A stretch of 64,000 nucleotides of DNA from Melitaea cinxia (GCF_905220565.1 NC_059421.1:7273501-7337500); one strand, 5' to 3'. Shown: positions 45,181 through 56,108, counted from the stretch's first letter. Numbers and translations are program-made. Notes: generated by a model from the letters alone, not told the origin.

Positions 45181-45235
45181 TGCCTGATAGTCTAGGCTGC
45201 CTGATGGTCTAGACTGCCTGATGGTCTAGGCTGCC
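45181..45235. repeat. 17-bp tandem repeat
   Basis: TGCCTGATGGTCTAGRC units in three full copies plus a partial one. Confidence 0.9.
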
Positions 45236-45244
45236 TGGCTTAAA

Positions 45245-45495
45245 TTATTTATTTATGACTCCGCTGTCCGTCCGTTAGTCCTTCCGTCTATCACCAGGCT
45301 GTATGTCATGAACCATGATAGTTAGACAGTTGAAATTTTCACAGATGATGTATTTCTGCTGCCGTATAACAATATATACTAAAAAACAGAATAAAATAAA
45401 TATTTAAGGGTGCTCCTTTACAACGAATCTGATGTTTTTGCTCGATATTGATAACGGCAACAGGTAGACACTTGAAATATTCACAGAATATTTGG
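45245..45495 (+). repeat. Conserved dispersed sequence of unknown class
   Basis: Starts GACTCCGCTGTCCGTCCGTT and continues ATCACCAGGCTGTATGTCAT, TAGACAGTTGAAATTTTCAC and AGAATAAAATAAATATTTAA. I recall similar text as a widespread invertebrate repeat, but only one copy is present here. Confidence 0.4.
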
Positions 45496-46049
45496 TTATG
45501 TATTCACTTTAAAAATAAATAATTAAATTATATCAGTTTTATTTAAAACATTTAAAGTAAGAAACGGTGCATGTCTAATTATTATCAATTAAATTTAAAG
45601 TAATTAACAATTTAAACAGTAAATTACTTACGAAATTACTTAGACGTCTCTTGTGCCCTCCGTCTTCAATAAAATAAGAGCTTACAGAGTGGTCTTAAAT
45701 ATATAATTAAACAAATATAATTAATTATTAAGCTTATTGTCAAGATTGGAAATGCTCTTGATATTGATTAACAATTCTTGCTAATTGTTGTTACGGACTG
45801 ATGAATACTTTATTCTTAAACAATTACCGAAATAATGAAGCCTTAAAACTTGGTACAATATCAGGTTATAAAATCCTCGACGTTTGATCTGGAAGAGTTT
45901 GTTCAAAAGATCTTTCATATGGATTCCGTAGATTAATAATTTTGAATATATAGTAGAGAGAATACACAACAATATACAAGTAAAAATATTGAGAAGACTT
46001 GGAAAAATTAGCAATAAATAATTGACTTGAGTGTAAAACTTATGAGCCT
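45496..46049. other. No recognised feature
   Basis: AT-rich spacer. The 77-codon minus ORF is not recognisable. Confidence 0.4.
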
Positions 46050-46720
46050 CGTAAGAAGGCTCAGGATCACTTAACGAGCGATGGAGAGCTATTTTTGGAG
46101 CCTCTCTACGCGATCAAATCAGAAATGAGGTGATACGTAGAAGAACCAAAGTAACCGACACAACCCAACGGATCGCAAAGTTGAAGTGGCAACGGACAAG
46201 ACACGTAGTTCGAACATCTGAAGGACGTCGCGTTTCCAATGTGTTGGAGTGGAGGCATCAAACTGATAAGCATTTTTTTTATTATATTTTTCATTTTTAT
46301 TATATTTATAAAAAAAATAAAAATAATAACTATATAAAAAAAACAATATGTAGAATAGTCTTGATCAGTGGGCTCGCGTCGACTTTTAGAAATTTTAAGG
46401 ATACTTATTAAGGTTTCTGGGATTCTAAAGTTGCAGTGAAGTACCGATGCATGTTAAACAAAAAAAAATGGAATAACAAAAGCACGGGCATTATAAGCCT
46501 GTAGATATATCACTTAAATAAATAAAAAACTGGTAAGCACAGCATCGAAATGCTTCCTACTAGATGGACGTATGCCATTAAACACTCACTGGCAGCCGCT
46601 AGATGCGAGCTGCTGTCAGTGAGCCGTTTAATATCACTATACTGCCAAAGGAGGAATTCTTTGCAAAAGACCCATGTCCAGCAGAGGACGTCCATCGGTC
46701 GAAAACTAATGACATTTCAT
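46050..46720 (+). pseudogene. RTE-type LINE C-terminal remnant, interrupted
   Basis: The plus strand reads WRAIFGASLRDQIRNEVIRR, RTKVTDTTQRIAKLKWQ and EGRRVSNVLEWRHQ, the conserved RTE C-terminus ('SLRDRIRNEEIRRRTKV...KLKW...KVLEWRP'). After about 260 bp of unrelated AT-rich sequence, 46545-46720 resumes with a TRWT... segment and ends in KTHVQQRTSIG, the RTE terminal box. Stops and frameshifts show it is dead. Confidence 0.75.
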
Positions 46721-46727
46721 TAATAAC

Positions 46728-46800
46728 TAGCCCGTTGGTGCAGTTTGTGGTGGCTCTCTGGCTTTCTGCTCCGGGGAATGTGGGTTCGAACAAACTTACA
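46728..46800 (+). mobile_element. SINE-1 head fragment
   Basis: CTAGCCCGTTGGTGCAGTTT (A box) and AATGTGGGTTCGAAC (B box), then truncated. Confidence 0.7.
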
Positions 46801-46936
46801 TTATTTATAATATTAGTAGGGATAGGGATTTATTTACATGTTTATATAATCTTCTAAGGAAAAACACGGAAAAGACATAATTGTCTTCTACTTTCCCTAT
46901 TACAGTCATTTTTATTAACAATAAAAAACTTTATCA

Positions 46937-47344
46937 TCTTATATATAAAATTCTCGTGTCACAATGTTAGTTAAAATACTCTTCCATAACGGCTGGATCG
47001 ATTTTTATGAAATTTTGTGTGCATATCGGGTAGGTCTGAACATCGGCTAACATCTATTTTTCATACCCCTAAGTTATAAGAGGGGGGGGATAAGCGGGTT
47101 AATAATATATATGGCAAAACAACGTTTGCGGGGTCAGCTAATCTTATATATAAAATTCTCGTGTCACAATGTTAGTTAGCATACTCCTCCATAACGGCTG
47201 GATCGATTTTTATGAAATTTTGTGTGCATATCGGGTAGGTCTTTAAATCGACTAACATCTATTTTTCATTACCCTAAGTTATAAGGAGGGCAAAGGGGTT
47301 AATAATACCTATATATGGCAAAATAACGTTTGCGGGGTCAGCAA
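46937..47344 (+). mobile_element. Two head-to-tail non-autonomous Helitrons, about 205 bp each
   Basis: Both copies start TCTTATATATAAAATTCTCG (46937 and 47142) and end GCAAAA-AACGTTTGCGGGG then TCAGCWA. The interiors share GAAATTTTGTGTGCATATCG. The CTAG termini have drifted (CTAA, CAAG). Confidence 0.75.
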
Positions 47345-47744
47345 GTATTTATATAATCTTCTGAGTAAAACACGAAAAAACACATTTTCACTGTCTTATT
47401 TTGCTTTCGTATTACAGTCATTTTATTTGTTACAAAAACTATATATAATCAATAAAAAATACCTCGCAACTTCTCAGATGCTGTAAATAAATAACAAATA
47501 AATACAAGCAGAAGATGTACTGCTAAGAAACGAACTACGAAGTAACACTAACAAGGCGCACAAGTAAAATAAATCTTAAGAAATTCCGACACATGTCTTG
47601 TGAGCTGAAAACGTGAACACACGTCGCTGGCAGACTGCAGTGAGTACACGTGCGAAATAGTCACGATATCATTTCAATAAATACAACTATATGAGGCGTG
47701 CTAGTAGTTCAACTTGTGTTGAATTTTGAATACGTCATTGTCAC
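47345..47744. other. No gene
   Basis: AT-rich spacer. Nothing recognised. Confidence 0.4.
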
Positions 47745-48020
47745 TTTTTAAACAACTTCCAAAAACGAGGAGGTTTTCACTTCGACGGTATTTTTTTATG
47801 TGCTATCTCATAACTTTTTACTGGATAGACCGATTTTGATAATTCTTTTTTCAATCGGAAGCTGGTGCTTGTGATGTGGTAATATTTAAATTTGTTTGAG
47901 ATCTGACGTGTACTTTTTAAGTTATCCCTATTAACGCGTAGCAACTTGACTGTTTTACCGGCTACCTATGTCGTATTAGTTCTCGGTATGATTGAAGTTG
48001 TTTGTTTTCATTTGTGAGCA
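47745..48020 (+). repeat. Family C copy
   Basis: AACTTCCAAAAACGAGGAGG, TTTTTATGTGCTATCTCATA, TTTTTACTGGATAGACCGAT and CTACCTATGTCGTATTA in family C order. Confidence 0.65.
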
Positions 48021-48501
48021 AACACAAATATATTTTCTGTTGTCTTGAATGTTTTTCTTTTCATACAATAAAATGAAGTAAAAATAAAACTGAAACAATG
48101 CATTAGCGATTGTAAAAAAACATTACCTTTTCTTTAAGACATTTTTCTTGTTATCTTTTCCTTATTATTTTTTTACACTTGTTGTCTGAAATCTGATCGT
48201 CGAATAGTGAAGGTGTATTTTCCTTTTCCCCTGCGAACCATATACCAAAAGACGTACTGTCCGCCCACTGATTCCATCATCTGACCCTCTGCGTCATTGC
48301 ATTTTATGGGTTAAGTCACAAAAAACCATTTAATAACACTCTACGCGTCATCATTCTTACTTGTATCTTAGGCTAGTTGAGTGAAAAAAGCCAACAAAAC
48401 AAAAACGTTAGAATTACACTCTCTCAAAACTTAGCCTTTGCGGAGAAAGCTGAAACGAATTAACGCCACAAATATCCGTCAATAATTCACTAATTTATTC
48501 T
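48021..48501. other. No recognised feature
   Basis: AT-rich spacer. Confidence 0.4.
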
Positions 48502-48780
48502 CTAATTCTTGGAGAGGCGTCCAGCTGTGGACTGCGATAGGCCGATGTGATCATGATGATGACGTGATGAATTCAAAATAACATCTTTATGCCATTTGCA
48601 GTCGAAACTCTTGGGGACCTTGGTAGCAGTTCTATAATATTTTTTTAATGATTTAACTCCTGGTCTTATTGCCTCCACTGGTGGGAAGCTGGGCTGGTAA
48701 TTTTTTTTGCCAAGAGAATAGGCATAACGATTCAACGGAGAAATGCTCCCAGCATACTTGGCACCATTCCACGCGAACAT
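48502..48780 (-). other. 92-codon ORF of unknown origin
   Basis: ATG-initiated (48780) and reads MFAWNGAKYAGSISPLNRYA, then YQPSFPPVEAIRPGVKSLKK, with W, C and H residues and a balanced, protein-like composition. The last 19 codons (HDHIGLSQSTAGRLS) fall in a common repeat motif (CAGTCCACAGCTGGACGCC), so the natural C-terminus is probably lost. I recognise no family. It could be a scrap of a host gene or of a mobile element. Confidence 0.35.
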
Positions 48781-48972
48781 GATTTCTTTCTTTCTTTCAT
48801 CAAGTATTATGTTTTCACTTTTTTTTCTTTCTCTCTCACTCTCTCTAATATAATGGATATACCATTTACAAATAAATTAAAATGTAACTAACCATGAAAG
48901 TTTTTAATGTTTTATATACATATACATAGCGTGTCTTTACATGACATGAGTTTAAAGGTACTCATTAATATA

Positions 48973-49286
48973 TCTAATATATAAAATTCTCGTGTCGCGG
49001 TGTTTTTAGTTAAACTCCTCCGAAACGGCTTGACCGATTCTTATGAAATTTTGTGTGCATATCGGGTAGGTCTGAGAATCGAACAACATCTATTTTTCAT
49101 ACCCCTAAATGTTAAGGGTTGTCCACCCCTAAATTTTTTTTAATTTTTAAATAAATTATTTATTTTTTATTTTTTTATGATACAGCATTAAAAAATACAT
49201 ACAACCCTAAATTTTCAACCCTCTACAATCAACCCCTATTTTTAAATAGCGTTTAGCGGCAAGACAACGTTTGCCGAGTCAGCTAG
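48973..49286 (+). mobile_element. Complete non-autonomous Helitron, 314 bp
   Basis: A|TCTAATATATAAAATTCTCG at the start and GGCAA-GACAACG-TTTGCC hairpin then GAGTCAGCTAG|T at the end. Terminal bases, hairpin and A|T target all fit, making this the cleanest copy of its family here. Confidence 0.85.
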
Positions 49287-49289
49287 TAC

Positions 49290-49857
49290 GTGTATAAATT
49301 TGTACTAACAAATATACATATAAACGAAATGCAAATAAAAGCATTTAAAAAATTTTATACGACAAATTATGTCGTGAACAAAATATCAGCAAAACTTTGA
49401 GTGACTAAGGGTCTGAAAAAAATTGTGTAAGTACCCTCAAATAACTGCAATGTTCTGATTAGGTGTAGCACATTTTTATTTGTGTTCTAAACTAAATTTA
49501 AATTTTTTGTAAGATTATAATGTAAATTTTAGTTTTTAATAACAAATCTCAACAACACTGTTCTATTAGACTACGCGTTGGCGCAGTGATCACAACACAG
49601 GTAATTGTTTGTTGTGGCCTTACAGATGTTAATTGTGGGCTGGGTGTTTTTAATGGTGGGAACACGTACTGGGGGCCGTTGTGTAAGGCGATATTTATAA
49701 TTTCTTTAAAAGTTTATATGTTATTAGCTCCCTGCGGTTTCACACGAGTCAATTTGAGAAAAAAAATAGTCTATAGCCTTCGAATTTTTCTATTAGAACC
49801 AGTAGTTCCTAAGATCGTATAGATAATATCTTATATTTTTATTTTATTTATTTTTAG
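49290..49857. other. No gene; degraded SINE-1 head and Helitron scrap
   Basis: CTACGCGTTGGCGCAGTGAT at 49570 is an A-box-like SINE head. CCCTGCGGTTTCACACGAGT...CTATAGCCTTCG at 49730-49830 resembles the 28.4-kb Helitron. Confidence 0.45.
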
Positions 49858-50086
49858 GTACAAAAAAACAGAATAGACGTAACGGAAATGTTAGAAAAAC
49901 ATGTCAAATCAAGATTCTCACATTGACACATATTCTTATTTCCAAATGAAAATCAAACTGATGCAGAAAAATCACCTTTAGAGACTTGTAAACAAATTTT
50001 TGTCCAATATTTGAGCATGCCGTTGAGTTTAGCAAAGAAAAATGTGACAGAGACGCCAAAGAAACTTAAAGGGAGAAGATCTGTGG
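49858..50086 (+). other. Exon-like open stretch with one stop, unidentified
   Basis: Preceded by a good acceptor (TTATTTATTTTTAG) and followed by a donor-like GTAATA. The frame reads VQKNRIDVTEMLEKHVKSRF, one TGA after six more bases, then HIFLFPNENQTDAEKSPLET and CKQIFVQYLSMPLSLAKKNV. 76 codons with a single stop and a protein-like composition suggest a broken exon. In phase, it could splice to 51721-51861. No family recognised. Confidence 0.35.
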
Positions 50087-50129
50087 GTAATATATTTTAT
50101 GTGTAAAGAATATTTTTTATTATGTGTTT

Positions 50130-50320
50130 GACGTGATAATGACATCAACATCAATGATCGGCGGCTGCATGCACGAAAAAGGATAACTCATTCTCATCTA
50201 TCTCTCTTCCATTCGATTGGCGTATGCGTCCGAGGAGATGTTTAGTTATGACGTTGTCGTTGACGTTAAACTATCGTCCGTAAACCAATTTTACAGACAA
50301 CCATTTTTTTTTAATAAACA
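50130..50320 (+). repeat. Dispersed family H, inverted partner of 55770-55940
   Basis: CGTCCGAGGAGATGTTTAGT TATGACGTTGTC...AACTATCGTCCGTAA...ACAGACAACCA matches the reverse complement of the 55.8-kb copy. Confidence 0.65.
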
Positions 50321-50524
50321 ATGCTGAATAAAAAATAGGAAATAAATGGACAGCCAGTTGTTAAACTTTACAATTTGGAGTTGTGAAATTGTGATTGTGA
50401 GATTTACTTAAAATGTATAAATGTTTTTTATACGCATTTTTTACGCATTAATCTTTATAATGATCTAGATAATTATGTCATGTAATTCTTAAACAATACC
50501 ATAATCACAGCTAAGCCTTGTTAA

Positions 50525-50815
50525 CCGACTTCAAACATGAGGAGGTTCTCAATTCTACTGTACTTTTTATGTGTCTTCAGAACTATTTTCTGGGTGTACC
50601 GATTATGATGATTCTTTTTTCTATCGAAAGTTAGTGCATGTCATGAGGTACCATTTAAATTTATTTATGATAAGGCGTGTACTTTTTGAGTTATATCTGA
50701 TAATGCGTATTTACTTGAATATTTTTTCGTCTACCTACATTGTATTACTGATATGTAGGTTAGGTAGTGATATGAGTGAAGTCGGTTTCGTTTCCGAGCA
50801 AGCACAATTATATTA
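50525..50815 (+). repeat. Family C copy
   Basis: CCGACTTCAAACATGAGGAG, TACTTTTTATGTGTCTTCAG, TCTGGGTGTACCGATTATGA and TTTTTCGTCTACCTACATTG. The 81-codon ORF here lies within the repeat. Confidence 0.7.
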
Positions 50816-50866
50816 AGTCAAAAACGTTAAAGAAATTTAAATCATTTCAGTTAGTATAGAAAAAAA

Positions 50867-51034
50867 ATGGATATTGATACTGAAGATACCCTATATGCAA
50901 TACCAGAAGTAGTTTTAACCAGGTGTAAAGTGGATTCCAGACAATTCCAAAGTCTGGAATATGGTTTTATCGAATCCTGGAATGCTCACATACAAAGTAT
51001 AGTCGAAGTTCAGAAATTAATTGATTATTTATAG
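50867..51034 (+). other. 55-codon ORF, possible coding exon
   Basis: ATG ORF MDIDTEDTLYAIPEVVLTRC then KVDSRQFQSLEYGFIESWNA, ending DYL. A CATTTCAG acceptor-like site lies 17 bp before the ATG and a GTAAGT donor 8 bp after the stop. The composition is protein-like. No family recognised. It may belong with the neighbouring exon-like stretches. Confidence 0.35.
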
Positions 51035-51289
51035 ATGTTCTGGTAAGTGATGCTGTGTTAGTGTAAATTACAAATGATACAATGGGTTTGTGATAACTAA
51101 AATAATAAACACTTTCGATATAAGCTTACTTACATGTCTAGAAAACAAATAATTGTTAAAATAAATATTATTACGTATTCATTTCAAGCATTCATTCTAA
51201 GCGACCTAACAGTGAAGAACTTTAAAGTCTTAGAGTTCTTGAAGAAGAAGAAAGCACTCTAAGGGAAAGCCTTCTACTACTACTACTTC

Positions 51290-51430
51290 ATCTATCTATC
51301 TATCTATCTTCTTCTATTTTCCTTTCTGCTTCTTCTTCTTCTTCTTCTTCTTCTTCTTCTCACCACCATCCCCACGGTAGAACCACGACCACCACCCCAC
51401 CACGACCCCACCACCGACCCACGGTCGTCT
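51290..51430. repeat. Mixed microsatellite (ATCT)n, (CTT)n, (CCA)-rich
   Basis: CTATCTATCTATCTATCT, then (TTC)9-10, then CACCACC-rich sequence. The RRRRRR ORF on the minus strand is an artefact. Confidence 0.9.
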
Positions 51431-51610
51431 GTTCCTAAGTTGTTGCCCACTTTATGCCAACTTTTGAACAACCCACTGATACAGATATATTCTTGTAATA
51501 AATACACATACATGTACAAATAAATATGTATTACACCAAGACTCGGGCAATCGAATTGAATCCTCCACCATTGGAGCAAACAGAAAACAGAGTTACTTTC
51601 AACTACGACA
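51418..51610 (-). mobile_element. Degraded SINE-1 copy
   Basis: ACGGTCGTCTGTTCCTAAGT at the left and CAAGACTCGGGCAATCGAAT, GAATCCTCCACCATTGGAGC at the right keep SINE-1 order. The A box is barely visible. Confidence 0.6.
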
Positions 51611-51720
51611 ACGGTCCAATCATAGGAAAATAAGATCCAAAACGTAGGTAAAATGTGAAGGAATGTCTTGTATGATAAAAAAGGTAACATACCTTTGTTT
51701 GAAATGATATTTTTTGTCAG

Positions 51721-51861
51721 TACATTCGATTGGACGCCGATGGAATAGTTTTATGGATATCGAATTTTTGACAGATGACATGACACAAATTGGAGTTAGC
51801 GTTGTTGAAACAAAACTGGTTCCATTCTATTTGCTACAACATGAAAGTATCCATATATAAG
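51721..51861 (+). other. Exon-like open stretch ending in a stop
   Basis: After acceptor TTTTTTGTCAG the frame reads HSIGRRWNSFMDIEFLTDDM then TQIGVSVVETKLVPFYLLQH, ending ESIHI-stop. The phase fits splicing from the donor at 50087. Composition is protein-like; family unknown. Confidence 0.3.
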
Positions 51862-52184
51862 GACTTTTTAACCAGTTGTGGATAATACTATTTGACGGAT
51901 GACGATACAAATAGACTTTGAATGATTGAGGGTATAATAGGCTATTAGGATTTGTTTCTTCTCAGTGAATAAACTACAACTTTAAGATATTAATATATTA
52001 TAATAAATGCGAATAGATGAATATAGTAGACTTCGATGGTAGAAAAGAATAATGAATCAAAACCTTTTTACTGTCGGATACCGTCATCCGACAAATAGCA
52101 TCTAGAACTGGTGAAACAGGTCCTTAATAAAATAAATACGAATTTACGAGTCGAATCTATACGAGAAGAATCTATTTTCATATG
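51862..52184. other. No recognised feature
   Basis: AT-rich spacer. Confidence 0.4.
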
Positions 52185-52385
52185 AGGCCCCCGGTATGAA
52201 ACGTACCCGTAACGCCATCTATCGGAAACATATTTGATTCATTTATTTACCATTTAATATTAGTACTGTGTAGTATAATAGTCTTTTTCTTAAACTAGTA
52301 AGCCTTTTTTGTGCCTATTAGACGTTCGATTTGAAGGAGTAACCTCCAGTCGTGCGTCAGAGCTGACACACGTACTTTTTTATGT
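52185..52385 (+). repeat. Dispersed repeat, copy 2 of the 1455-1740 pair
   Basis: TAACGCCATCTATCGGAAAC, TAGTCTTTTTCTTAAACTAG and CTCCAGTCGTGCGTCAGAGC match the 1.5-kb copy. It runs directly into a family C scrap (TTTTTTATGTGTGCTATTTA). Confidence 0.65.
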
Positions 52386-52409
52386 GTGCTATTTATTTAC
52401 TTTTTACTG

Positions 52410-53115
52410 GGTGTACCGACTTCCCCCGGGGGGTAAGGAAGCCTATCTCCGCCTTCTCGCTTCAATAGTCAAACTTACCTGCCCGAAGTGCCTGGGCTTC
52501 CTGCTTCTAACTAATGAGGTTCTGGTGACCGATGAATGGCGGCATAACCATTCGCCTAATTCTAGGCTGAGTAAAAACACAGGCTGGTACCGGACAGCAG
52601 TGATAACAGCCTCTTGCCCAGCGTGGTTATTATTAGGCAAAAACATTGTATGGGATACACCAACAAGCTAAACCCTCAATCCCCGGTGGCCCCGCTATAC
52701 CTGGCCCTTGGTAGCAGTTACAGTAACGGCGACGCAGGAGAGGTTAAGGTCTTCGGATGAGATTCCACTCCCAACCCCGATGACTGGATCTGGCAAGCGG
52801 TTCAGGATCTGTGACGACAGAATCTTCGTGAAGCTCCTGAACAGGTGGAAAACCAATACATAAGGTGCTTCATCAATTATTATTCAATCCCATCATTCTT
52901 GAGCTCAATAGGGGACATCCATTAATTACGTGAGCTATATTTCGATCAGTTTAGACTGAAAGTTAGTTTTTGGAAGATCCCCAAGGTAGTACTAGGTAGA
53001 TACGAGTAAATGACATGAAACGGATCGCTGGTAGCCGCTAGATGCAAATGGTGCTAGATCACGAAAGATGGAGACCTATATCCAGCAACAGACGTCTTTG
53101 GTTGAAATTATGATG
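52410..53115 (+). pseudogene. Internally deleted RTE-like LINE (tentative)
   Basis: The left part is GC-rich against its surroundings and reaches a possible ORF start reading PMTGSGKRFRICDDRIF. The right part (53010-53115) reads VNDMKRIAGSR, a stop, MQMVLDHERWRPISS, like the RTE terminal 'RVAGSRWMxxAQDRxxWRSL'. The endonuclease and RT core are absent, and the TTAATTACGTGAGC element at 52909 lies between. The 3' identification is good; the 5' one is weak. Confidence 0.5.
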
Positions 53116-53214
53116 AACTATTCCTATAGTTAAATAATGAAAGTACTGTTATAGTCTCCTGTAATATATAATTTTAGATTTTAATTTTTAGTACATTGGT
53201 ACAATTACGTGTAG

Positions 53215-53445
53215 TAAAAAAAAGTGAGTGCCTGCAATTCACACACGGCTGAAATGAAACTTCTGAAAAGTCATAAGGAAGGTAGGACGTTGCGATTTGT
53301 TCTACCGATGATGATCACGGTCTCGTGAAATAGGTCGTAAGCGCCATGCAAAACGCATCACGTTTCGTAACCATTTCGTATGCAATTGTGTGATTCTTTC
53401 ATTATGGTGACGCATTTTCGTTTCATTGAGTTTCAAATCACAACG
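53215..53445 (+). repeat. Dispersed repeat, inverted partner of 40440-40675
   Basis: TGCAATTCACACACG, AGGTCGTAAGCGCCATGC and GACGCATTTTCGTTTCATTG are the reverse complement of the 40.5-kb copy. Confidence 0.65.
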
Positions 53446-53844
53446 ATTCTTTTACCATAACTTACCTAAGCCGACATCTCACTGAACTGAACTGAAACAT
53501 CCACATTATTTACAATAAATCAACATAACTAATGTAAGACATACAAAATTCATGCATGAACTTCGACCACATTGGAAGACACTTGTCACAAGGAACATAA
53601 ATCTTAACAATTCATACGATATTGTTCACGTCGTCGGAGATATACACGTGACATGTCGTTTGCAGATGTGTCATTATATACTAAACGCTCTTCCTTGTTT
53701 CACTCGTTGTAAATATCAGACATGTATTATTGCTCATTATAATGAAGTATACCTACCTGTAACAAAGTCGCTGAGAAACTGTTCTCAAGAAAAAAAGCTT
53801 GTTATTTGTTAATTATTATGTAATTATATAAATTTAAATTAATA
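53446..53844. other. No recognised feature
   Basis: The 86-codon ORF at 53552-53812 has no recognisable motif and no supporting splice or promoter signals. Confidence 0.4.
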
Positions 53845-54060
53845 AACGCCTCACACTTAACAGCCTCCAATAGAATTTACTACTGTACCGGATTTACTCT
53901 GGAAACGCAATATGCAAACACAAACGCCCAGACCATACCAAACATTTATGGCCAATACAAATGTATGCCATGTGCGGGATCGATGCCGCGACCGCCAACT
54001 CACCAAACATAAGCCAATGCTGTGATTGTTGCACTAACGCATGGTCTCGATGCTCTATGT
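53845..54060 (-). mobile_element. SINE-2 copy
   Basis: AATAAACGCCTCACACTTAA, CGCAATATGCAAACACAAAC and ATGGCCAATACAAATGTATG match SINE-2. The tRNA-like head at 53970-54050 is diverged. Confidence 0.7.
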
Positions 54061-54164
54061 CAACGTAATGATCATAAAATTTAAAGATAAAATTGTCATT
54101 TAATATTTTATTGTTAAGTATTAATATGTTATGCGTTGTACATATGTGAACCTCGATTAACTAA

Positions 54165-54440
54165 TTGATCGAGGTAGGGCACAGAAAGATATATTGTGCT
54201 CAAAAACTTTAGCTACCTGTCTGGGAAAATACCTAAACCTTACAGAAGTTTACAGCTAAATAGTACTACTCTCATTTCATGTGATGAGCACGGTGGCCAG
54301 AACTCTCGAGGAGCGTTGGACGTAAGGTTGGTCTTGCGATGCTTCTGATTGCAGGCATTTCTATAGCCTATGGTAATCGTTTATAATTTGGTGGGCCAAA
54401 AGTTTATTTGCGTACCTAAGCCGCCGTATAAAAAAAAATA
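54165..54440 (+). mobile_element. Family A copy
   Basis: CGAGGTAGGGCACAGAAAGA, ACCTTACAGAAGTTTACAGC and TGGTAATCGTTTATAATTTG, ending in a TATAAAAAAA run. Diverged but full length. Confidence 0.7.
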
Positions 54441-54669
54441 TTAACGAAGTTACCAAGTCTATATCACATATCTTATGTATATAATAAAAAAAAATAATCA
54501 AAAATAAAACAAAAAAGTGGATATAGCCACAAATAACCACTAAAAAGGAAAAAACATGGTCTACAATTTAGGTTGAAGTGTTTATAGGGTACGCTGTGTT
54601 ATATTCCATTCGATAGTTTTATTAACTACTGATATTTTAATATTTTAATAATTTCAATATACTTTTTTT

Positions 54670-54955
54670 TACTTCAGCCTACTGCAGTCCACTGCTGGAC
54701 ATAGGCCTCCCCAAGTTCGCGGAAAAAACGGCGTGAACTCATGTGTTTCAGTCACCACGCTGGGCAGGCGGGTTGGTGACTGCAAGGCAGGCTTTGTCGC
54801 ACCGAAGACGCCGCTTCCGTCTTCTCGTCTTCGGCCTGTGTATTTAAAAGCCAGCAGTTGGATGGTTATCCCGCCATCAGTCGGCTTTAACAGTTCCAAG
54901 GTGGTAGTGGAACTGTGTTATCTCTTAGTCGCCTCTTACGACACCCACGAGAATT
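54670..54955 (+). mobile_element. Family D copy, 3' truncated
   Basis: CAGTCCACTGCTGGACATAG, GGGCAGGCGGGTTGGTGACT, TTCGGCCTGTGTATTTAAAA and GTCGCCTCTTACGACACCCA, stopping before the CCGTAGCCACA end. The ORFs on both strands are by-products. Confidence 0.75.
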
Positions 54956-55769
54956 TAAATATAATTAAAATTATTGCAGGCAGGAACAACAAAACTGTTC
55001 GAAAAACACTGGTTCTACGATAGTAAAATAGTAAAATGTTGATTGATAAATCAGCAATAACAAAACCTAAGTAAAATACTATCAATTGAATTCATTTGGG
55101 TCATTAGTTTGTCTAATGGCCTACTCTACCTCCTGCTGTTAAATGCTGCTGATAAACTTTAACCACAGCTGGTGCAACACTTAGCATTAGCAGAACTCAA
55201 AAAATCACTTCATAAGGTCGACTGAGATGGATTCTACATTAATTGGTTTTTAAGTACTTTGTAAATATTTATTTGACCATATTACCTATGCGATTGTCAC
55301 TACTTATTTTTAATCACGTAATTATTATTTATTATTTTTATTTATTTTTGAACTTATACATCTTTTGGCGCGTTAGGAAAAAATGATTTGTCAATTTTTA
55401 CGATGCGCGCGCACACCGTCACAAAAACTGACATTCTGAAGTTAGCTCAACGAAGAAGAAGTAAGCAACGTGAAGTTAGCTAGTCAATGAAGTATAACTT
55501 CTTACGTACGTACATAAGTACACAGTTTTTTTTTTCGAGCTATATCTGCTAATGCGTATTTACTCGGATATTTTTTTATCGACCTACGTTGTATTATTTG
55601 TCGATGTAATTGAAGGGGGGACGTGGGTAAGGGAGTAAATAAAAAATAAACAGAAAGCACAATAGAAAATTATATTTTTGTAATACCATAGAAAACGATA
55701 AGTTACCTAGATATATTTTTTAACTTCCATGTAATTATTTTGCAAAATAGGTACATAAAAGTGAAAAAA
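54956..55769. other. No gene; family C scrap at 55530-55600
   Basis: GAGCTATATCTGCTAATGCG and CGACCTACGTTGTATTA are family C. The rest is AT-rich. Confidence 0.45.
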
Positions 55770-55940
55770 AATTTGGTCGTCTGTAAAGTTGTTACGGACG
55801 ACAGTTTAACGTGACAACGTCATAACAAAACATCTCCTCGGACGTATAGGCCGGTCGAATGATAGTATAAAGAATATCGACAATCACTGAGCGTAACGGG
55901 CCAATGAGCGTATGAGTCATCCTCCAAAAGTTATGAAAAT
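55770..55940 (-). repeat. Dispersed family H copy
   Basis: TTACGGACGACAGTTTAACG, TGACAACGTCATAACAAAAC and ATCTCCTCGGACGTATAGG. Inverted relative to 50130-50320. Confidence 0.65.
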
Positions 55941-55952
55941 ATATTAAAATTC

Positions 55953-56108
55953 ACCCTACGGTTTTTATTCTGAATTGAATGCATTTTACTATATTTACTT
56001 TTGTACCCCACGGTTTTTACTCTGAATTGAATGCATTTTACTATATTTACTTTTGTACCCCACGGTTTTTACTCTGAATTGAATGCATTTTACTATATTT
56101 TCATAAAT
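55953..56108. repeat. 52-bp tandem repeat, three copies
   Basis: CCCCACGGTTTTTACTCTGA ATTGAATGCA... repeats at 52-bp spacing. A fourth, shorter echo of the same phrase is at about 56186. It grows out of the end of the MITE G copy. Confidence 0.9.

Noticed and set aside
51304..51690. 128-codon minus ORF with poly-Arg tail
   Set aside because: The tail is a (TTC)n microsatellite and the rest overlaps a SINE-1 copy.
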